A DNA stretch of 64,000 bases from Bacteroidota bacterium (GTDB taxonomy: Bacteria > Bacteroidota > Bacteroidia > B-17B0 > Aurantibacillaceae). A model generated the notes under the pieces. It was not told the origin of the DNA and made no database searches. It saw nothing but the letters and a program-made list of their open reading frames with translations. Location: contig JAQZBQ010000002.1 in the NCBI GenBank assembly GCA_029237825.1, positions 372,001-436,000 of the forward strand. Direction: 5' to 3'. Positions 23,219 to 32,539 of this stretch are shown one piece after another; within the stretch, counting starts at the first letter, position 1; each line of letters begins with the position of its first letter. A program made the translations under genes and the position numbers.

Positions 23219-24376
23219 TTAACCTAAAGCCTGCTTTAAATCTTCAATCAGATCCTCTACATCTTCCACACCTACGCTTAAACGCAGAAGGTTTTCCACG
23301 ACTCCTGCTTTATCACGTTCGGTTTTAGGAATGGAAGCATGAGTCATAGTTGCCGGATGGTTAATCAGAGATTCCACACCGCCCAACGACTCGGCTAATG
23401 AGAAAACTTTAAATGATGAAGCAGTTTTGAATGTTGATTCAAGCGATGCACCTTTTAAAACTATGGAAATCATTCCTCCAAAATCACGCATTTGTTTTTT
23501 TGCGATTTCATGGTTTGGATGGTCTGTAAAACCCGGCCAGTAAATTTTTTCTATTTTTGGATGCGTTTTTAAGTATTCAGCCACCTTACGTCCATTATAA
23601 CAATGGCGTTCCATCCTCAGGTGTAGAGTTTTAATACCTCTCATTACCAAAAAGCAATCCATCGGGCCAGGATTTGCCCCGCAGCTGTTGAGGATAAAAT
23701 AAATCAGTTCATGCAGTTTGTCGTCATTCATTACAAGTGCACCCATCACCACGTCGCTGTGGCCGCCAAGGTATTTTGTAACAGAATGCATGACAATGTC
23801 AGCACCTAAGGCTAAAGGGTTTTGAAGGTAGGGCGATGCAAAAGTATTGTCAACAGCAAGTAATAAATTATTGGCCTTTGCGATAGAAGAACATGCAGCG
23901 ATGTCGATTATTTGCATGGTAGGGTTCGTTGGTGTTTCAACCCATATCAATTTCGTATTTGCATTAATGTATTTTTTAATGTTTTCTGCATTCGTGAGAT
24001 TGATGAAATGAAATTTAATACCAAAGTTCTCATAAATTTTGGTGAACATTCTATAGGAACCTCCATACAAATCATCTCCGGTTATTACTTCATCACCCGG
24101 TCTCAGCATTTTCATTACCGCGTCGGTTGCTCCCATCCCGCTGCTAAAACATACACAGTGCTTCCCGTTTTCAAGGGCGGCAATGTTTTTTTGCAAGGCT
24201 TCACGCGTGGGATTTTTACCACGGGCATACCCGTAACCTTTATTGGTTCCCGGTGACTCCTGCACATAAGTTGATGTTTGAAAAATAGGTGTCATGATAG
24301 CACCCGTAGAAGGGTCGGGATCGGCACCTGCATGTATTGCCTTGGTACCAAATTTATGTTTGGAAAAGTCGGTCAT
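23219..24376 (-). CDS. metB: Cystathionine gamma-synthase
   Basis: A 385-residue PLP enzyme of the Cys/Met metabolism family. The cofactor Lys is K201 in SVTKYLGGHSDVV, Asp176 in LLLAVDNTFASPY contacts the pyridine nitrogen, and YGYARGKNPTRE is the substrate-phosphate loop. The C-terminus has LAESLGGVESLINHPATMTH, which is general to the family. It joins an activated homoserine to cysteine in methionine synthesis, or may act as a gamma-lyase in reverse; sequence alone does not separate the two. No SAM riboswitch is visible, since only 32 bp separate it from the divergent lipoprotein frame. It precedes the CysZ-like gene by 48 bp on the same strand. Confidence 0.85.
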   Translation of the reverse strand: MTDFSKHKFGTKAIHAGADPDPSTGAIMTPIFQTSTYVQESPGTNKGYGYARGKNPTREALQKNIAALENGKHCVCFSSGMGATDAVMKMLRPGDEVITGDDLYGGSYRMFTKIYENFGIKFHFINLTNAENIKKYINANTKLIWVETPTNPTMQIIDIAACSSIAKANNLLLAVDNTFASPYLQNPLALGADIVMHSVTKYLGGHSDVVMGALVMNDDKLHELIYFILNSCGANPGPMDCFLVMRGIKTLHLRMERHCYNGRKVAEYLKTHPKIEKIYWPGFTDHPNHEIAKKQMRDFGGMISIVLKGASLESTFKTASSFKVFSLAESLGGVESLINHPATMTHASIPKTERDKAGVVENLLRLSVGVEDVEDLIEDLKQALG

Positions 24377-24408
24377 GGTTTATTATTTAGGGCGAATTTA
24401 AGCTTATT

Positions 24409-25179
24409 TTGTATTGTGTATGCTATAAATTATTAGTAATTTTAATCATCAGACATTTCAGGAATATAGTTGTTTTTCTCGCTTTTTTCGGGCTGTTAGC
24501 GTGTAAAAAGAAAGTTGAAGAGGCTCCGGACGTAGGATACGATTATGCTCCCACGGTGCTGGGAAAATTTATTGTTTACGATGTGGATTCTACGGTTTAT
24601 GATGACAATAATATGGATACCATCAATTACCGGTACCGCATTAAGGAAAAGCTTGAAGAAAATTTTTTTGATAATGAAGGCAGAGCTGCCGTAAAATTGG
24701 TTCGGTATATAAAAAAATACAATCCATTAGTGAGTTATGATAATATACCCTGGAGTTTAAAGGATGTGTGGAGTGTCGTAAAAACCACTACCACTTTTGA
24801 AGTAGTAGAAGAGGACGTGAGGTTTACCAAATTGGTGTTTCCGGTTAGGGAAGCTGCTGAATGGAATGGAAATGCATTTAACACTTTGGGTGAATGGCCT
24901 TATACGTATTTATATACAGATCGGAAAGAAATGATCAATGGTTCAACCTTTGACAATGTATTGTGCGTGGAGCAGAAGGATGATAAGCGAAAAAATGCCA
25001 TTCATCGCCAGTACTTTATTGAAAAGCACGCTAAAAATATCGGATTGGTTTACCGAGAAATCAAAGATCTATATTCAAATACTATTAAAGTAAGTGGAGG
25101 AGCTGTTACGCCGGTTGAAACGCGTATTGAAAAAGGAATTATATTTAAACAATCTTATATCACACATGGAACTGAATAA
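24409..25179 (+). CDS. Lipoprotein of unknown function
   Basis: A predicted outer-membrane lipoprotein of about 235-256 residues. The segment NIVVFLAFFGLLACKKK is a signal peptide with a lipobox ending in LLAC. The start is uncertain: TTG at 24409 is the longest option but overlaps a TTATTTTG sequence that resembles a -7 promoter element, and no ATG occurs before the lipobox. The mature protein is acidic and aromatic, with no domain I recognise. Its stop lies 14 bp inside the following subtilase gene, so the two are translationally coupled. Role unknown; partnership with the protease is likely from the overlap. Confidence 0.7.
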   Translation: MYCVCYKLLVILIIRHFRNIVVFLAFFGLLACKKKVEEAPDVGYDYAPTVLGKFIVYDVDSTVYDDNNMDTINYRYRIKEKLEENFFDNEGRAAVKLVRYIKKYNPLVSYDNIPWSLKDVWSVVKTTTTFEVVEEDVRFTKLVFPVREAAEWNGNAFNTLGEWPYTYLYTDRKEMINGSTFDNVLCVEQKDDKRKNAIHRQYFIEKHAKNIGLVYREIKDLYSNTIKVSGGAVTPVETRIEKGIIFKQSYITHGTE

Positions 25180-26818
25180 ACTTCGCATCGCTCTTTTATC
25201 CTGCTTTATTTTCACATTAACCGGATCGTCTTTTGCACAAACTCCTTCAAAATACTGGGTGCGATTCAAAGACAAAAACGGGTCACCCTATTCAGTCTCC
25301 ACTCCAACCGCATACCTTTCTCAAAAATCGATCGACAGACGGGTTGCGCAGGGAATTGCTATTGATATTACTGACATTCCTGTTAACCAATCTTATATCA
25401 ACCAGGTAAATAGCACAGGAGCCCAGGTTTTTCAGCGTTCTAAATGGATGAATGCAGCGATCGTGGTAGTAACCAACACAGTTCAATTGGCCGCAATTAA
25501 TAGCCTCACCTGCGTTTTAGGATCTCAACGGGTAGGTAAACTCATTAAAACAAGTGATCCAACGGTATATTCAGTTTATGATCAACAGGTTCATAAAGCC
25601 TCACAAAACACCGCGTATAATTACGGACCTTCATTTACGCAAAACGCTCAAATTGGGGCAGATTGCCTTCATGAGAATGGATACCGGGGTCAAAACATGA
25701 CGATAGGAGTTCTTGATTCAGGCTTTGATAATGTAAATAATAACGATGTGTTTGATTCCCTTAGAAACGAAGGAAGAATTCTTGGAACCCGCGATATTGT
25801 CGCCGGCAATTCATCCGTTTATGAAGACCATGATCACGGGGCGATGGTTTTATCCTGCATATCAGGTAACACGCCGGGGCAATTGATTGGTACCGGACCA
25901 AAAGCTCAAGTGTATTTAATACGTACAGAAGATGTTTATTCAGAAAAACCAATTGAGGAGAATAACTGGATCGTAGGTGCAGAGTATGCCGATAGTGTAG
26001 GGGTGGATATTGTGACCACATCCCTGGGGTATACAACGTTTGATAGTCCGTATACCAGTCACGTTTACAGTGATTTAAACGGAAGAACCGCCCCGATGTC
26101 TGTTGCAGCTACTATGGCAGCCAGAAAAGGGATATTTGTTTTGAATGCTGCCGGAAATGACGGAAACGGTGCTTGGAACTATATTGGAATTCCAGCTGAT
26201 GCAGATAGCATCTGTACTGTTGGATCGGTTGACGGTTCGGGCAACCATTCGGGATTTAGTTCAGTTGGGCCAACTGCTGATGGAAGGATTAAGCCTGATT
26301 TGAGCTCGATGGGTCAAGGTTCATATGTATGTTCGCCATCTGGCAGTTTTTTTGGAGGTAATGGGACATCTTTCGCTACGCCTATTCTTGCAGGTGCAGT
26401 TGCATGCTTATGGCAGGCGAATCCAACCCGAACCAATATAGAAATTTTAAATGCATTAAAAACCACAGCGTCCAGATCTTCAAACCCGGATAATAATTTT
26501 GGCTGGGGTATCCCAAATATGTGTGAGGCTCATAATTTGCTAAACGGAACATCGTTAGGGGTATCCAATCCTGCGACTTCAGTACAATTTAAGCTGTATC
26601 CAAATCCCGCACAGAGCGAATTGCGTTTTTCATCTCCAAAAGAAGTAGAAGAAATTTTTTTAGGTGACGTGCTTGGAAGGTTAATCCCTTTCAACCTTCA
26701 ATCTTTGGCAAAAAATGAATACAAGGTTGTTTTTGCTGAAGAAATGGTGCCGGGTGTATATATTCTTTCCATTAAGTCTGACGGCGGAATCATCAACAGT
26801 AAATTTATAAAAGAATAA
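25166..26818 (+). CDS. S8-family subtilisin-like protease with T9SS type A domain
   Basis: A 550-residue secreted serine protease from the ATG at 25166, followed by a signal peptide (to SSFAQ); a longer frame adds a non-signal leader. The catalytic triad is visible: Asp184 in GVLDSGFD, His224 in DHDHGAMV and Ser402 in GTSFATP, with Asn331 (NAAGND) as the oxyanion residue. Residues 30-130 look like a short prodomain-like segment. The C-terminal 70 residues form a T9SS type A domain (FKLYPNPAQSELRF, GVYILSIK, ending KFIKE). It is predicted to cross the outer membrane by T9SS. Its start overlaps the stop of the upstream lipoprotein by 14 bp; an intrinsic terminator follows. Confidence 0.92.
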   Translation: MELNKLRIALLSCFIFTLTGSSFAQTPSKYWVRFKDKNGSPYSVSTPTAYLSQKSIDRRVAQGIAIDITDIPVNQSYINQVNSTGAQVFQRSKWMNAAIVVVTNTVQLAAINSLTCVLGSQRVGKLIKTSDPTVYSVYDQQVHKASQNTAYNYGPSFTQNAQIGADCLHENGYRGQNMTIGVLDSGFDNVNNNDVFDSLRNEGRILGTRDIVAGNSSVYEDHDHGAMVLSCISGNTPGQLIGTGPKAQVYLIRTEDVYSEKPIEENNWIVGAEYADSVGVDIVTTSLGYTTFDSPYTSHVYSDLNGRTAPMSVAATMAARKGIFVLNAAGNDGNGAWNYIGIPADADSICTVGSVDGSGNHSGFSSVGPTADGRIKPDLSSMGQGSYVCSPSGSFFGGNGTSFATPILAGAVACLWQANPTRTNIEILNALKTTASRSSNPDNNFGWGIPNMCEAHNLLNGTSLGVSNPATSVQFKLYPNPAQSELRFSSPKEVEEIFLGDVLGRLIPFNLQSLAKNEYKVVFAEEMVPGVYILSIKSDGGIINSKFIKE

Positions 26819-26837
26819 ATTATTGTGCAGATTAAAT

Positions 26838-26870
26838 AAAAAAGCTCCGTTTTAAACGGAGCTTTTTTTA
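26838..26870. terminator. Bidirectional intrinsic terminator
   Basis: GCTCCGTTT (26844-26852) and its complement AAACGGAGC (26854-26862) with A- and T-runs on the flanks. It sits between the subtilase gene and the converging accC. Confidence 0.9.
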
Positions 26871-26879
26871 GCATTCTTT

Positions 26880-28223
26880 TTAAGCATTTACATAATCCCA
26901 GGTTTCCATGAACTTGGTCGTATAGTTCCCAGCTTTAAAATCCTCATTTTGCATGAGTTTGATATGGAAAGGGATGGTGGTTTTTACTCCTTCAATAACA
27001 TATTCACTAAGTGCCCTGTGCATTTTAGCAATAGCTTCTTCCCGTGTTTGTGCAACAGTAATTAGTTTTCCAACCATGCTATCATAGTTCGGCGGAATCC
27101 GATATCCGCTATATACGTGTGAATCAACACGAATCCCATGTCCGCCAGGTGTGTGTAATGTTGTGATTACCCCCGGAGATGGCGTAAAGTTTTTAAACGG
27201 ATCCTCTGCATTAATCCTGCACTCAATGGCATGCAATTGCGGATAGTAGTTTTTACCTGAAATGGGTACGCCGGCAGCAACTAATATTTGTTCACGGATT
27301 AAATCGTAATTAATAACTTCTTCGGTAATCGGGTGTTCCACCTGAATACGTGTGTTCATTTCCATGAAATAGAAGTTGCGGTGTTTATCCACCAGGAACT
27401 CTACAGTACCTACACCCTCATACCCGATGGATAACGCAGCTTTCACGGCGGCATCTCCCATTAATTCCCTCAGTTCAGGTGTCATAAATGGCGAAGGTGT
27501 TTCTTCTACCAATTTTTGATGGCGTCGCTGAACGGAACAATCACGCTCGCTGAGGTGACATGCTTTTCCATGAGCATCCCCTACAATTTGAATTTCAATA
27601 TGACGAGGTTCCTCAATGTATTTTTCCATATACATGGCACCGTTTCCGAAAGCGGCCGTAGCCTCATGCGTGGCACTGTCCCATGCAGCCTGAAAATCTT
27701 CCTCTTTCCAAATGATACGCATCCCTTTTCCACCACCACCGGCAGTTGCCTTAATGATTACAGGATATTTAATCTGCTTTGCAAGCTCTTTTCCCTGGTC
27801 TGCGCTTTCCAGTAAACCTTCCGAACCAGGAACACAAGGAACACCTGCATTAATCATGGTTGTTTTAGCGTTACTTTTATCACCCATCTGATTGATCATT
27901 TCAGGGGAAGCTCCAATAAACTTAATTTTGTTCTGGCGGCAGATTTCAGAGAATTTCGCGTTCTCACTCAAAAAGCCGTAACCAGGATGAATGGCATCCG
28001 CATTGGTAATTTCTGCCGCCGCTATGATATTGGCCATGTTCAGATAGCTGTCCTTACTAGGAGGGGGGCCGATGCACACGGCCTCGTCAGCAAATTTCAC
28101 ATGCAAAGAATCTTTATCTGCAGTAGAATACACCGCAACCGTTTTGATTCCCATTTCCTTACAGGTTCTGATGACGCGTAAAGCAATCTCGCCCCGGTTG
28201 GCAATTAATATTTTTTTAAACAT
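26880..28223 (-). CDS. accC: Acetyl-CoA carboxylase biotin carboxylase subunit
   Basis: A 447-residue biotin carboxylase from the ATG at 28223 ([17 protein letters not shown]), the standard start; the open frame to 28268 adds a leader that is not seen in the family. The ATP-grasp domain has GGGGKGMR, and [29 protein letters not shown] and the [15 protein letters not shown] end are intact. It carboxylates the biotin of AccB with bicarbonate and ATP, the first half of malonyl-CoA synthesis. It follows accB by 80 bp and shares its promoter. Confidence 0.97.
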   Translation of the reverse strand: MFKKILIANRGEIALRVIRTCKEMGIKTVAVYSTADKDSLHVKFADEAVCIGPPPSKDSYLNMANIIAAAEITNADAIHPGYGFLSENAKFSEICRQNKIKFIGASPEMINQMGDKSNAKTTMINAGVPCVPGSEGLLESADQGKELAKQIKYPVIIKATAGGGGKGMRIIWKEEDFQAAWDSATHEATAAFGNGAMYMEKYIEEPRHIEIQIVGDAHGKACHLSERDCSVQRRHQKLVEETPSPFMTPELRELMGDAAVKAALSIGYEGVGTVEFLVDKHRNFYFMEMNTRIQVEHPITEEVINYDLIREQILVAAGVPISGKNYYPQLHAIECRINAEDPFKNFTPSPGVITTLHTPGGHGIRVDSHVYSGYRIPPNYDSMVGKLITVAQTREEAIAKMHRALSEYVIEGVKTTIPFHIKLMQNEDFKAGNYTTKFMETWDYVNA

Positions 28224-28303
28224 CTGTGTAGATTTAAAGTTAAAAGTTGAAAAACCAAGATTTGACAATCTGTGAATTTCGAATTTTACGCCTTGAATTA
28301 ATA

Positions 28304-28804
28304 TTAAGACGGATCAACCAGGAATAACGGCTGGTCATATTCAACAGGTGTAGCATCATTCACCAGAACTTTAACAATCTTGCCTTTGATTTCACTTTCA
28401 ATTTCGTTGAAAAGCTTCATCGCCTCAATGATACATACCGGTTTGCCTACTGAAATTTCATCACCTACGTTTACAAATGGTGGTTTGTCTGGTCCGGCAG
28501 AACGGTAAAATGTACCAATCATAGGGGATTTAATCGTAACGTATTTTGAATCATTTGACGCCTGACTCTGCGCGGCAGGGTTTTGCGTGTTTTCCGCTAC
28601 CGGGGCTGGATTATTAGCAACTGGAGCAGCCACTACCTGGGCTGGCGCGGTGGTTATCTGAGCAGGTGCCGCCTGGTACATGACCGGAGCCGCTTGTTTT
28701 CCCGTTTTAATAACGATTTTAATTTCTTTCGTTTCCAACTCCACTTCGTTTACCCCACTTTTTGAAACGAATTTTATTAAATCCTGAATTTCCGTTAATT
28801 TCAT
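28304..28804 (-). CDS. accB: Biotin carboxyl carrier protein of acetyl-CoA carboxylase
   Basis: A 166-residue BCCP. Residues 1-35 form the N-terminal strand region, 38-85 an Ala/Pro-rich flexible linker, and 86-166 the biotinyl domain with EAMKLFNEI, where Lys130 is the biotinylated residue. The protruding thumb (residues about 97-112, [16 protein letters not shown]) marks it as an acetyl-CoA carboxylase carrier rather than a general lipoyl domain. It swings the carboxyl group between AccC and the carboxyltransferase. First gene of the accBC unit, with a consensus promoter at 28830-28862. Confidence 0.97.
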   Translation of the reverse strand: MKLTEIQDLIKFVSKSGVNEVELETKEIKIVIKTGKQAAPVMYQAAPAQITTAPAQVVAAPVANNPAPVAENTQNPAAQSQASNDSKYVTIKSPMIGTFYRSAGPDKPPFVNVGDEISVGKPVCIIEAMKLFNEIESEIKGKIVKVLVNDATPVEYDQPLFLVDPS

Positions 28805-28829
28805 TTTTAGTTGTTTTAGTTAGTGGGGA

Positions 28830-28862
28830 CAAAAGTATCATTTTTTTATAAAAATCATCAAA
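28830..28862 (-). promoter_or_regulatory. Promoter of accBC
   Basis: On the minus strand, TTTG (28862-28859), 21 nt, TACTTTTG (28837-28830). Both elements match the Bacteroidetes consensus and predict a leader of about 20 nt before the accB ATG at 28804. Confidence 0.65.
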
Positions 28863-28961
28863 ATTGATACGGTTTTGAGTAAAAAACGGCTAATTGTTTA
28901 AAAAAACCGTTAATTATCAACAAATTAAAATTAGGGAAGAAAGTAGGATAATTTTAAAAAA

Positions 28962-29408
28962 TTACCTAATGCGGTCGGCGCTCCGTACCATTTGTTCATC
29001 ACGTTTAATGAAATGTGATGCAAAATACGAGAAGATAATGCTAATAACAGGTAAAAATGCGCCTACCTGATAAGAAAGTAAGGATCCTTGTTCCATGATG
29101 GCAAAATCCAACAGAAAAAATAGACCTAAAATCATCACGTTAAACAAAACCAGAAGGTTTGCTAACTTAAATTGATAAACCCGTTTTTTATAGAGAAATA
29201 TGGTGGCCACACTTATAATAAGGACAAGCGTGTTTAAAATCATTGGAAAATATATATTGGATGTCAGGTGCCCCTGGCTACAGCCTGGCATCAGGCAAAT
29301 AGGCCAAACAGAATCCTGAATGGTCAATTTCTGAAACGGCACAAAAAATAAAATGATGGCAATTATAGCAACAGCGAGCAGAAATAAAGTTTGTTTTCGT
29401 TGAATCAT
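28962..29408 (-). CDS. DUF4293-family membrane protein
   Basis: A 148-residue integral membrane protein with four predicted helices (residues about 7-25, 55-72, 80-100, 112-130) and a basic C-terminus (HFIKRDEQMVRSADRIR). The opening MIQRKQTLFLL, a variable loop, then a cluster of hydrophobic segments match the DUF4293 family, found mainly in Bacteroidota. Its function is unknown. It lies between accB and the arginine decarboxylase gene, divergent from the latter, and does not look cotranscribed with accBC, because the accBC promoter lies between. Confidence 0.8.
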   Translation of the reverse strand: MIQRKQTLFLLAVAIIAIILFFVPFQKLTIQDSVWPICLMPGCSQGHLTSNIYFPMILNTLVLIISVATIFLYKKRVYQFKLANLLVLFNVMILGLFFLLDFAIMEQGSLLSYQVGAFLPVISIIFSYFASHFIKRDEQMVRSADRIR

Positions 29409-29514
29409 GCGGTAAAAATACTATTTAGTTTCAAAAACGAGCCTTTTTGTAAAAAAAATGCAACTTTCCAACTTGCTACGTAATTGCAAATATCTAATTA
29501 AGTTACATTGGGGC

Positions 29515-29545
29515 TTTGAACTACCATGTAAGTAAGTTACTTTTG
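29515..29545 (+). promoter_or_regulatory. Promoter of arginine decarboxylase gene
   Basis: TTTG (29515-29518), 19 nt, TACTTTTG (29538-29545); full consensus with correct spacing. The -7 element ends 4 nt before the ATG at 29550, so the transcript is predicted to be leaderless. Confidence 0.65.
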
Positions 29546-29549
29546 GAGA

Positions 29550-30947
29550 ATGGAAAATAAGTATCAGAATTTAATTGAACAAACGTTTGATTTCCCGCAG
29601 GAATCGTTTGAAGTAGTAGATAATGAATTGTATTTTAATGATATCCCCTTAATGGACATCATTAAGCAATATGGTACGCCTCTCAAAATTACTTATTTGC
29701 CTAAAATAACTTCCCAGATTCAGAAAGCCAAACGCATGTTCAATGTAGCTATGGCCAAAGCGGATTATAAAGGAAAATACGTTTATTGTTACTGTACTAA
29801 AAGTTCACATTTCAGCTTTGTACTGGATGAAGTTTTAAAAAATGAGGTCCACATTGAAACGTCCTCGGCCTACGATATTCAAATCATCCGGGAGCAAATC
29901 AAAAAGAAAAAAATCAATAAGGACACTTATATTATATGTAACGGTTATAAGAAAACGAATTATAAACAATACATCTCGGATTTGCTAAATGATGGGTATA
30001 ATGTGATACCCGTTTTGGATCATTTGGATGAATTTGAACATTATAAAAAGAATGTAAAAGTACCGAAATGTCAACTCGGAATCCGGATTAGTACAGAGGA
30101 GGAACCATCCTTTGCGTTTTATTCCTCCCGTTTGGGGGTGAGGTACACCGATATCATCAGTCTATACAAAGAAAAAATTCAGAACAACCCCAAATTTGAA
30201 TTGAAGCTCCTGCATTTCTTTATTAATAATGGAATAAAAGACACGATTTATTATTGGACCGAATTAAATAAATGCCTTAACATCTATAAAGAACTGAAAA
30301 AGATTTGCCCCGCATTGGATTCTCTGAATATCGGAGGGGGCATGCCGATCCGTACCTCGTTAAGCTTCGATTATAATTACGAGTACATGGTTGAAGAAAT
30401 TGTCTCTCAGATTAAAACTTTTTGCCGGCAACATGAAATTGACGAACCACATATTTTTACAGAATTTGGGTCGTTTACAGTAGCGGAAAGCGGCGCGACT
30501 TTGTATTCAATAATTGATCAAAAGCAGCAAAATGACAGGGAACAATGGTATATGATTGACAGTTCCTTTATTACAACTTTGCCTGATACCTGGGGAATTA
30601 ACCAGCGCTTCATTCTATTGGCGGTTAATAACTGGGATAAGCCGTATGTTCCTGTAAACTTAGGTGGATTGACCTGCGACAGCATGGATTATTATAATAG
30701 CGAGGCACATACCAATCAGGTGTTCCTTCCTAAAGTTTCCAAAACCGATAAGCAGCCTTTGTATGTGGGCTTTTTCCATACGGGCGCATACCAGGAAGCG
30801 CTCAGCGGTTATGGCGGCACACAACATTGTCTCGTTCCCGCGCCAAAGCATGTATTGATTGATAAAGACGAAGAAGGGAAGCTAACCACTAAACTTTTTG
30901 CTAAAGAACAAAGCTATAAATCCATGTTAAAAATTTTGGGATATTAA
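29550..30947 (+). CDS. speA: PLP-dependent arginine decarboxylase (Bacteroidetes type)
   Basis: A 465-residue fold-type III PLP enzyme. The PLP Lys is K84 in YCYCTKSSHF, followed by HIETSSAYDIQII and IICNGYK. Glycine-rich LNIGGGMPIR binds the cofactor phosphate, and LGGLTCDSMDYYNSE carries the active-site Cys-Asp pair. The C-terminal block YVGFFHTGAYQEALSGYGG is conserved. It matches the short Bacteroidetes arginine decarboxylase rather than the long E. coli SpeA. It makes agmatine, a polyamine precursor. It could in principle prefer another basic amino acid; the family in this phylum is annotated for arginine. Monocistronic by context. Confidence 0.85.
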   Translation: MENKYQNLIEQTFDFPQESFEVVDNELYFNDIPLMDIIKQYGTPLKITYLPKITSQIQKAKRMFNVAMAKADYKGKYVYCYCTKSSHFSFVLDEVLKNEVHIETSSAYDIQIIREQIKKKKINKDTYIICNGYKKTNYKQYISDLLNDGYNVIPVLDHLDEFEHYKKNVKVPKCQLGIRISTEEEPSFAFYSSRLGVRYTDIISLYKEKIQNNPKFELKLLHFFINNGIKDTIYYWTELNKCLNIYKELKKICPALDSLNIGGGMPIRTSLSFDYNYEYMVEEIVSQIKTFCRQHEIDEPHIFTEFGSFTVAESGATLYSIIDQKQQNDREQWYMIDSSFITTLPDTWGINQRFILLAVNNWDKPYVPVNLGGLTCDSMDYYNSEAHTNQVFLPKVSKTDKQPLYVGFFHTGAYQEALSGYGGTQHCLVPAPKHVLIDKDEEGKLTTKLFAKEQSYKSMLKILGY

Positions 30948-30999
30948 ATTTGTCGGTTTAAATCAAATGCTTACCTTTCGATTTCTATAACTAATCCTT

Positions 31000-31686
31000 T
31001 TGGTAGCAATTAAACGAATACATTTATTTTTGTCTTTTGTGTCTCTTTGGGTTTTGTCATCTTGCGGTGACTCCAGAAAAACCGAAAATGCTTTAACGGA
31101 GGGAACCATCGAATACAATGCGGAGGTTGTGGATCAAAGTCACCCAATGGCAGGCTTAGCGCCGGGTTCAGCTACTGTGAAATTCAAAGATAACCGCCTT
31201 CAGGTTGAAATGAGCACAATGGGAATTTTTAATACAATTTTCATCAGTGATCCGGGAAAGAAAACCCTTACTCAAATGGTGAAATTTATGGATATTAAAA
31301 ATGCCTGTATCCAAACAGAAGCCGATCTTATCAAAGAAAATAAGGATTATGAGTTGAAACTCGAAGAAACAAAGCAGACGAAGAAAATTGCGGGATACAC
31401 CTGTAAGAAAGTAAAAGCGAGCTTTGTGAATGACCCATCCAATACATTTGATGTGTATTATACAGATGAACTTGGTTTGGATAGTATCAATAATATTGGC
31501 CCTTATAAAGAGATTAAAGGGATGTTGATGCAATATCGCCTGAAGAAATTAGGCCTAGAAATGTGTTTTACTGCAACCTGCGTTAAAAAGGACGAAATAA
31601 ATGAAGATGTATTTGAAGTGCCTGCTTTTTACAAAATTGTAACCCGTTCGGAAATGGAAAAACTGTTTGAAGACATTCAAAAATAA
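31000..31686 (+). CDS. Lipoprotein, DUF4412-like
   Basis: A 228-residue protein beginning at TTG 31000, with signal sequence KRIHLFLSFVSLWVLSSC and a lipobox ending SSC. The mature part contains EGTIEYNAEVV, a TVKFKDNRLQVEM stretch and ETKQTKKIAGYTCKKVKASF, ending EVPAFYKIVTRSEMEKLFEDIQ. It is clearly related to the next gene (ETKTIAGYECKKA, MTMDELKAM end), so the two are paralogues in tandem about 100 bp apart. The pattern resembles DUF4412 proteins; the function is unknown. Probably outer-membrane anchored. Confidence 0.72.
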   Translation: MVAIKRIHLFLSFVSLWVLSSCGDSRKTENALTEGTIEYNAEVVDQSHPMAGLAPGSATVKFKDNRLQVEMSTMGIFNTIFISDPGKKTLTQMVKFMDIKNACIQTEADLIKENKDYELKLEETKQTKKIAGYTCKKVKASFVNDPSNTFDVYYTDELGLDSINNIGPYKEIKGMLMQYRLKKLGLEMCFTATCVKKDEINEDVFEVPAFYKIVTRSEMEKLFEDIQK

Positions 31687-31788
31687 TTTTCTATTCTATT
31701 TAGCAAATTTTCACATTTAGAAATCATAGAAATTGTAAATTGGCCTTTACATTGATATTATAACACCGAACTTTAAAATTTAAAACAC

Positions 31789-32469
31789 ATGAAAAAACTA
31801 TTCTCAACTTTGGCTGTTGTTGCGTTAACAGCGTTTTCGTTAAATGCACAGATCAAAGAAGGCTCCATTACGTATGATATGAAGATGGAAGGTTTACCTC
31901 CAGAGCAAGCAGCGATGATGGGAGATATGGAGTTAAAAACCACATTTAAAAACGATAAAGTCTTATCTGAAATGTCTTCAATGATGTTTAGTAGCCAAAC
32001 CTGTGTTGATGAGAAAGGAATGACTATGTTGATGGAACAGATGGGAAATAAAATTGCCATTAAGCAAACCAAAGAAGAAATGGAGAAAGAAGCAGCGAAA
32101 TCAAAAGACAAACCAACTGATCCAAAAATTGAATACCTAAACGAGACAAAAACCATTGCAGGTTATGAGTGTAAAAAAGCTGTTATCACTACAGTAGGAA
32201 AGGATAAAAAAGAAGAAAAAATGGAGGTTTGGTATAGCGATAAGTTTGAGAATCCAAATAAGGAAGGAAAAGGCCGAGGCCAGGGTTTCATGAAAGGTTT
32301 TAAAGGCTTACCATTTGAATTTTCAAACGCACAGGGCGGTATGAAATTTACCATGATTGCAAAAGCAGTTTCAACGGATCCGATTGATGATTCTAAATTT
32401 AATTTGTCGACTGATGGTTATAAAATGATGACTATGGATGAATTAAAAGCCATGCAGGGTGGAAAGTAA
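31789..32469 (+). CDS. Secreted DUF4412-like protein
   Basis: A 226-residue protein with a signal peptide (MKKLFSTLAVVALTAFSLNAQ, no lipobox). The mature part begins IKEGSITYDMKMEG, is rich in Met, Lys and Glu, and has ETKTIAGYECKKAVI and EVWYSDKFENPN, then a short Gly-rich stretch and FKGLPFEFSNAQGGMKFTMIAKAVS. It shares the ETKxIAGYxCKK core with the preceding lipoprotein. It lacks any catalytic motif I can see. The unlipidated member could be periplasmic while the lipoprotein is membrane-bound. An intrinsic terminator follows. Confidence 0.75.
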   Translation: MKKLFSTLAVVALTAFSLNAQIKEGSITYDMKMEGLPPEQAAMMGDMELKTTFKNDKVLSEMSSMMFSSQTCVDEKGMTMLMEQMGNKIAIKQTKEEMEKEAAKSKDKPTDPKIEYLNETKTIAGYECKKAVITTVGKDKKEEKMEVWYSDKFENPNKEGKGRGQGFMKGFKGLPFEFSNAQGGMKFTMIAKAVSTDPIDDSKFNLSTDGYKMMTMDELKAMQGGK

Positions 32470-32487
32470 TTGACAGTTTTTAAAAGG

Positions 32488-32514
32488 AAAGCCCGGTAAT
32501 TCCGGGCTTTTTTT
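32488..32514. terminator. Intrinsic terminator
   Basis: A 9-bp stem AAAGCCCGG (32488-32496) with CCGGGCTTT (32502-32510), 5-nt loop, then T-rich sequence. It ends the DUF4412-like unit and may also serve the convergent carboxypeptidase-regulatory gene. Confidence 0.9.
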
Positions 32515-32539
32515 ATTGTCTTAACTGAAGATTACTCTC

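Noticed and set aside
23172-24410. SAM riboswitch or other leader regulation for cystathionine gamma-synthase
   Set aside because: Only 32 bp separate the start from the divergent lipoprotein frame, too little for a riboswitch, and no conserved element is visible.
25094-25165. Longer N-terminus of the subtilase
   Set aside because: The added 24 residues are basic and non-signal, while a typical signal peptide follows the ATG at 25166.
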